A DNA stretch of 64,000 nt from Methanoflorens sp963701995 (lineage in GTDB: Archaea > Halobacteriota > Bog-38 > Methanoflorentales > Methanoflorentaceae), in contig OY969693.1 in assembly GCA_963701995.1 (NCBI GenBank), positions 558,001 through 622,000 of the forward strand. The letters are read 5' to 3'. The position numbers and the translations under genes are program-made. Below, in pieces: positions 61,139 to 64,000 of this stretch; the stretch's first letter is position 1, and each line of letters starts with the position of its first letter. The notes below the pieces were generated by a model. It was not told the origin of the DNA. It saw only the letters and a program-made list of their open reading frames with translations, and did not search any database.

Positions 61139-61154
61139 GGGCTGGCCTCATAGA

Positions 61155-62396
61155 TCAGCCAAACATCTTGGGCACCTTTTTCTTCCACGCAGTGGGCAAA
61201 ACAATGTCAATCGCATCGTCGACAGTGACGATGCCTTTAAGTTTGGACTCCTTCTCGACGACGGGAAGCGCCAGCAGGTTGTACTTGGCAATCTTTCGTG
61301 CGACTTCGTGTTGATCCTCTCGGACATCTACGGTGATAAGATCGGTGTGCATCAGCGCGGAGAGCCTCTGGTCAGCTGGCGCTACCAAGATCTCGCGAAG
61401 CGAGGCGACGCCGACGAGATCATCACCGTTGGAGGTAACGTAGATGTAGTAAATACTCTCGACCGATTTTGCGGCTTTCCGGACCTCTTCAAGCGCCTGC
61501 TGGGCGGTCTGCTCTTTGTTCACGGCGATGAACTCATTCGTCATAATGCCGCCGGCCGTATCCTCGGGGTACTCGAGGAGCTCTTTTATATCCTCCGACT
61601 CGTCCGGCTCCATGAGTTCCAAGATGGCCTCGGCGCGGTCGGCGGGAAGATCCCCCAGCAGATCGGCGGCGTCGTCTGGCGACATCTCTTCCAGGATATC
61701 GGCGGCGCGCTCGGCGTCCATGCCTGCGATGAGCGAGACTTGCCGCTCTTCGCTCGTCTCTTCGAGCGTGTCGGCCGCTGCTTCTTCATCGAGGCTGTTG
61801 ATGAGCGTCAACCCCTCCTGAACATTGAGCTGATCGACGATCTCGGCGATATCGGCGGGGTGGAGCTTCGTGATGCCGTACTTCGGCACGGTCAACTTGA
61901 CGCTCATGGGGTCGCTCCGTATTGAGTCGACATCGGTCCAGGCGATGTAGTTCTCCTCGGGGTGAATTCCCACGCGCTCGGTGACGCGCTCAATTCCGAG
62001 CCTGCGCAGAAGTCCCGTCACGCCTATATCCACGCCGATGAGGCGGTACGATCCATTCGTCGGAGCGAGCTGCAGGTCGTTGACGCGGCGCAGCTTCTTT
62101 CCCTCAACGTCGACCACCTGCCGATCGAGGACATCGGTAGCGAGCTGCACCTCGTGCTCCTGTCTCTCGTACGCGACGACGTCACTCGCCGCGACTTTCA
62201 GGGTCATCTCCTTTTCTAAGCGTTTCACCTGTTCCCACGGGATGGCGATGGTCTTGTCTTTGGCGGTACGGACACTGAGTGCCTTAACCTTTGGATAGGG
62301 GCGGTCGGCTGACACGATAACGTCAATGAGCTTTCCGACCACTTTTCCCGCGTTGTCGATTACCGGCTTTTTTATCATCTCGCTTAGAAAGGGCAT
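61155..62396 (-). CDS. PRC-barrel, MgtE N-terminal and CBS-domain protein
   Basis: The 413-residue soluble protein has PRC-barrel-like modules (about 1-75 and 85-150), an MgtE N-terminal superhelix (about 185-285, with HPADIAEIVDQLN, ADILEEMSPDDAADLLGDLP and ELLEYPEDTAGGIMT) and a CBS pair (about 290-345 and 350-405). In MgtE this region senses Mg2+ and gates the channel; here the membrane domain is missing and an NRAMP-like carrier follows. GGAGGAG lies 7 nt before the ATG. It lies in an operon between an Lrp regulator and the carrier. Confidence 0.9.
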   Translation of the reverse strand: MPFLSEMIKKPVIDNAGKVVGKLIDVIVSADRPYPKVKALSVRTAKDKTIAIPWEQVKRLEKEMTLKVAASDVVAYERQEHEVQLATDVLDRQVVDVEGKKLRRVNDLQLAPTNGSYRLIGVDIGVTGLLRRLGIERVTERVGIHPEENYIAWTDVDSIRSDPMSVKLTVPKYGITKLHPADIAEIVDQLNVQEGLTLINSLDEEAAADTLEETSEERQVSLIAGMDAERAADILEEMSPDDAADLLGDLPADRAEAILELMEPDESEDIKELLEYPEDTAGGIMTNEFIAVNKEQTAQQALEEVRKAAKSVESIYYIYVTSNGDDLVGVASLREILVAPADQRLSALMHTDLITVDVREDQHEVARKIAKYNLLALPVVEKESKLKGIVTVDDAIDIVLPTAWKKKVPKMFG

Positions 62397-62410
62397 CGAT
62401 CTCTCCTCCG

Positions 62411-62878
62411 CTACTCTATCAGTGGGACTATCTCCTCCTTCACGCGCTCCATGACGATCATCTCGGTCAGATCCTCGACGCCGTCAATCGAGCGTATCTT
62501 ACTGTTTATGACGTGATTGAGCTCCTCCATGTCGTGGGCCCAGAGCTTTATCAGAAGATCGTACTCTCCTGACACGCTGTACACCTCTGAAACTTCTTCA
62601 AGCTTCGAGAGCGCGATTTTCACCGCGCCGTGCTTTTCGGTCTCTGTCTGGATGATGATAATCGCCGTCATCTCGAGGCCCATCGTGGGGGGGTCGAGAA
62701 TCACCGTGTAGCCCTTGATCACCGCTCGCTCAAGTCGCTTGAGCCGGTGAGAGATGGTCGCATCGGGCACATCGATCTCTTGTGACATCTTCGATATCGT
62801 GATCCGCGCATTCTTCACGAGGGAGTGAAGAATCGCTAAATCGGTCTCATCCATTTCAGAGTCTGCTTCTTCCGTCAT
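62411..62878 (-). CDS. Lrp/AsnC-family transcription regulator
   Basis: The 155-residue protein has an N-terminal winged helix (DLAILHSLVKNARITISKMSQ, VPDATISHRLKRLERA) and a C-terminal RAM effector domain (MTAIIIIQTETEKHGAV, VSGEYDLLIKLWAHD, VEDLTEMIVMERVKEE). It is the first gene of the metal-transport operon, 14 nt before the next. It may regulate that operon. ATG 62878 follows a TTTATAT box by 31 nt, giving an almost leaderless message. Confidence 0.9.
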   Translation of the reverse strand: MTEEADSEMDETDLAILHSLVKNARITISKMSQEIDVPDATISHRLKRLERAVIKGYTVILDPPTMGLEMTAIIIIQTETEKHGAVKIALSKLEEVSEVYSVSGEYDLLIKLWAHDMEELNHVINSKIRSIDGVEDLTEMIVMERVKEEIVPLIE

Positions 62879-62905
62879 ATGTGCATTTGGGTAACTTACT
62901 CTACA

Positions 62906-62912
62906 TTTATAT
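62906..62912 (-). promoter_or_regulatory. TATA box of the Lrp-MgtE/CBS-NRAMP operon
   Basis: ATATAAA on the minus strand is centred 31 nt before the Lrp gene start. The promoter would drive all three genes. Confidence 0.55.
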
Positions 62913-63157
62913 GATTTTCGGAAGAATACCAAAGAATTTTCCCATCAGTCAGAGAAAGACCAAAAAAATACTGATCATATGAGTAAATACTCCGTTTTTT
63001 GATACCGAATCCATCCGCGGACGCTAGCCTAGCGCGTGGCGTCGAGAATGACAAAGCGTAAGCCATCAGCGGGAACTCAACGTCAAAAAAGCAAAAAGAG
63101 AGTTTCCCCGCCCTCTTTTTTGGTGCAACGGCTGTGAAAGCGTCGCCACAGTGCCAG

Positions 63158-63913
63158 CTAAGGCGTGCTGCGCTCGAGTTGGAGCCGCGAATGCTGCACC
63201 CACCCTGCATTCATTCGCTCGAGCCGTTTCTTTTTGAGATTCTCCCTCATTATCCAGCGTATGTCCTTGTCGGTAGCCGAAAACCAGTGTTCCATCAAAG
63301 GCATCCCCGCGGCTGGATTCGCAGCGACCGCCACGCTCCAACAGTAGCCCATACCCTTCTTTAGGGCCCGGAACTCGTCGGTGTTGCGATCGTTCGCGCT
63401 CGAAATCGATGCCGTAATCCGATCTAGCAGCACGAGCGTCTGGTTTGCGCACTCTTTCTGCTTCAGCAGCCGAGGTTCACAAAGCGAAGCGGCTGCGGCT
63501 CGCATCTCAAGGAAGCTGCCTTGACTCCAACGCTCCATTTCGCTTAGAAGCCGGCGTATGTGTGTGTCGCCGAGGCGTTGAAGGGCCATCGCCACGCCTT
63601 CGCGGACGCGCCATCGCGAATCAGAAGCACATTTTCTGAGCGTTTCGAGGACGCTGCAGTCCCCTTGCGCAAGAAGTCGTCCTAGCCCCACCGCGCCGCA
63701 TACGGCTAAAAACTCGCCCTGTGTGTTGGCAGGGAATCTCTCTGCGTCAAACGTCAAAAAGTGCTTAAACTGGGCTTCAGTTCCTTCATCGGCAACCACG
63801 CTAACCAACTCTAGATTTCCTCGTGGGCCTGGCAATCTCGACTCTTTTAGCAAGAAGTCATCCCAGTCAGCTAGTGAACGCAGTGTCGTGCGATAGTACT
63901 CGATCGTGCTCAC
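63158..63913 (-). CDS. HEAT-repeat protein, possibly DNA-alkylation-repair-like
   Basis: The 251-residue helical protein has HEAT-like repeats at about residues 25-155 (LAVCGAVGLGRLLAQGD, SRWRVREGVAMALQRLGD, LEMRAAAASLCEPRLL) with a C-terminal part of helices ending KDIRWIMRENLKKKRLERM. This resembles the HEAT-repeat proteins near the AlkD class, but catalytic residues cannot be assigned. The start is GTG 63913. A TTTAAA box at 63991 gives a leader of about 50 nt. It stands alone within the window. Confidence 0.7.
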   Translation of the reverse strand: MSTIEYYRTTLRSLADWDDFLLKESRLPGPRGNLELVSVVADEGTEAQFKHFLTFDAERFPANTQGEFLAVCGAVGLGRLLAQGDCSVLETLRKCASDSRWRVREGVAMALQRLGDTHIRRLLSEMERWSQGSFLEMRAAAASLCEPRLLKQKECANQTLVLLDRITASISSANDRNTDEFRALKKGMGYCWSVAVAANPAAGMPLMEHWFSATDKDIRWIMRENLKKKRLERMNAGWVQHSRLQLERSTP

Positions 63914-63990
63914 ATCGATCTCCGTTCAAGAATGCCGAAAGCGTCTATTAGTAGTCAGCGGTGATTGTCAAACATTGCGGCACCGGCAAG

Positions 63991-63996
63991 TTTAAA
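63991..63996 (-). promoter_or_regulatory. TATA box of the HEAT-repeat gene
   Basis: TTTAAA at the window edge is the only good box upstream of 63913. Transcription would start near 63966. Confidence 0.4.
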
Positions 63997-64000
63997 GCTT

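Overview
The window reads as a chromosome segment of a mesophilic euryarchaeon, most likely from a methanogen-related lineage. I cannot name the genus; a Methanocellales or Methanosarcinales relative is only a guess. The evidence is archaeal-type UMP kinase and pantetheine-phosphate adenylyltransferase, an MM0924-like small protein, a DUF5654 membrane protein, 6-phospho-3-hexuloisomerase, and TTTAAA/TATA-type promoter boxes. In several genes the box sits 26 to 28 nt upstream of the start codon, which implies leaderless mRNAs. Other genes, mainly downstream genes in operons and many small genes, carry GGAGGTGA-type ribosome-binding sites. There are no rRNA genes, no intact tRNA and no CRISPR array. 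Genes alternate strands often and most transcription units hold one to three genes.

Region by region. 0-5 kb: an aminotransferase and thymidylate kinase pair, then three head-to-tail multi-CBS proteins with ten CBS domains in total. 5-10.6 kb: HEAT-repeat protein, molybdopterin oxidoreductase, pyrH, coaD, gamma-carbonic anhydrase, hisF, and an Lrp-type regulator upstream of an APC amino acid permease (10.8-12.3 kb). 12.4-15.3 kb: two exported or lipid-anchored proteins and a flavin reductase. 15.5-21.4 kb: a potassium locus in which kdpFAB and kdpC are separate units with a convergent-then-divergent universal stress gene between them, followed by a decayed tyrosine recombinase. 21.5-28.2 kb: a stress protein and ArsB/NhaD-type carrier, a 2-oxoacid decarboxylase, and two DUF2334 deacetylase-like paralogues that share a perfectly identical 440-bp block. 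28.4-36.7 kb: small and membrane proteins, a frameshifted DUF6958 remnant, a metallo-beta-lactamase-fold enzyme, a ferritin-like protein, an orphan pyruvate kinase C-terminal domain and an SDH_sah-type protease-like protein. 36.9-49.3 kb: delta-1-pyrroline-5-carboxylate dehydrogenase, hexuloisomerase, a half-size TauE carrier, a methionine-rich membrane protein, several small genes, a degenerate tRNA-Val copy, an SDR, an ICMT-like methyltransferase, a BAAT-type hydrolase and proline dehydrogenase. 49.6-59.3 kb: two HdeD-like membrane proteins, a PerM-type permease, a broken membrane gene, AlkA, a PP2C phosphatase, and a CrtC/AttH-like protein followed by a stress protein. 59.9-62.9 kb: an operon of Lrp regulator, a PRC/MgtE-N/CBS protein and an NRAMP-like carrier. 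The window ends with a second HEAT-repeat protein.

The recurring theme is ion homeostasis and stress: Kdp, a divalent-metal module, four universal stress proteins, CBS sensors, HdeD proteins and a ferritin. Proline degradation is encoded by two genes about 11 kb apart. The most unusual items are the NRAMP-like carrier paired with a detached MgtE sensor, the split kdp locus beside an integrase remnant, the 440-bp gene-conversion tract, and several very small genes (kdpF, a 42-residue Cys-rich protein, a 35-residue membrane peptide, a 66-residue acidic protein).
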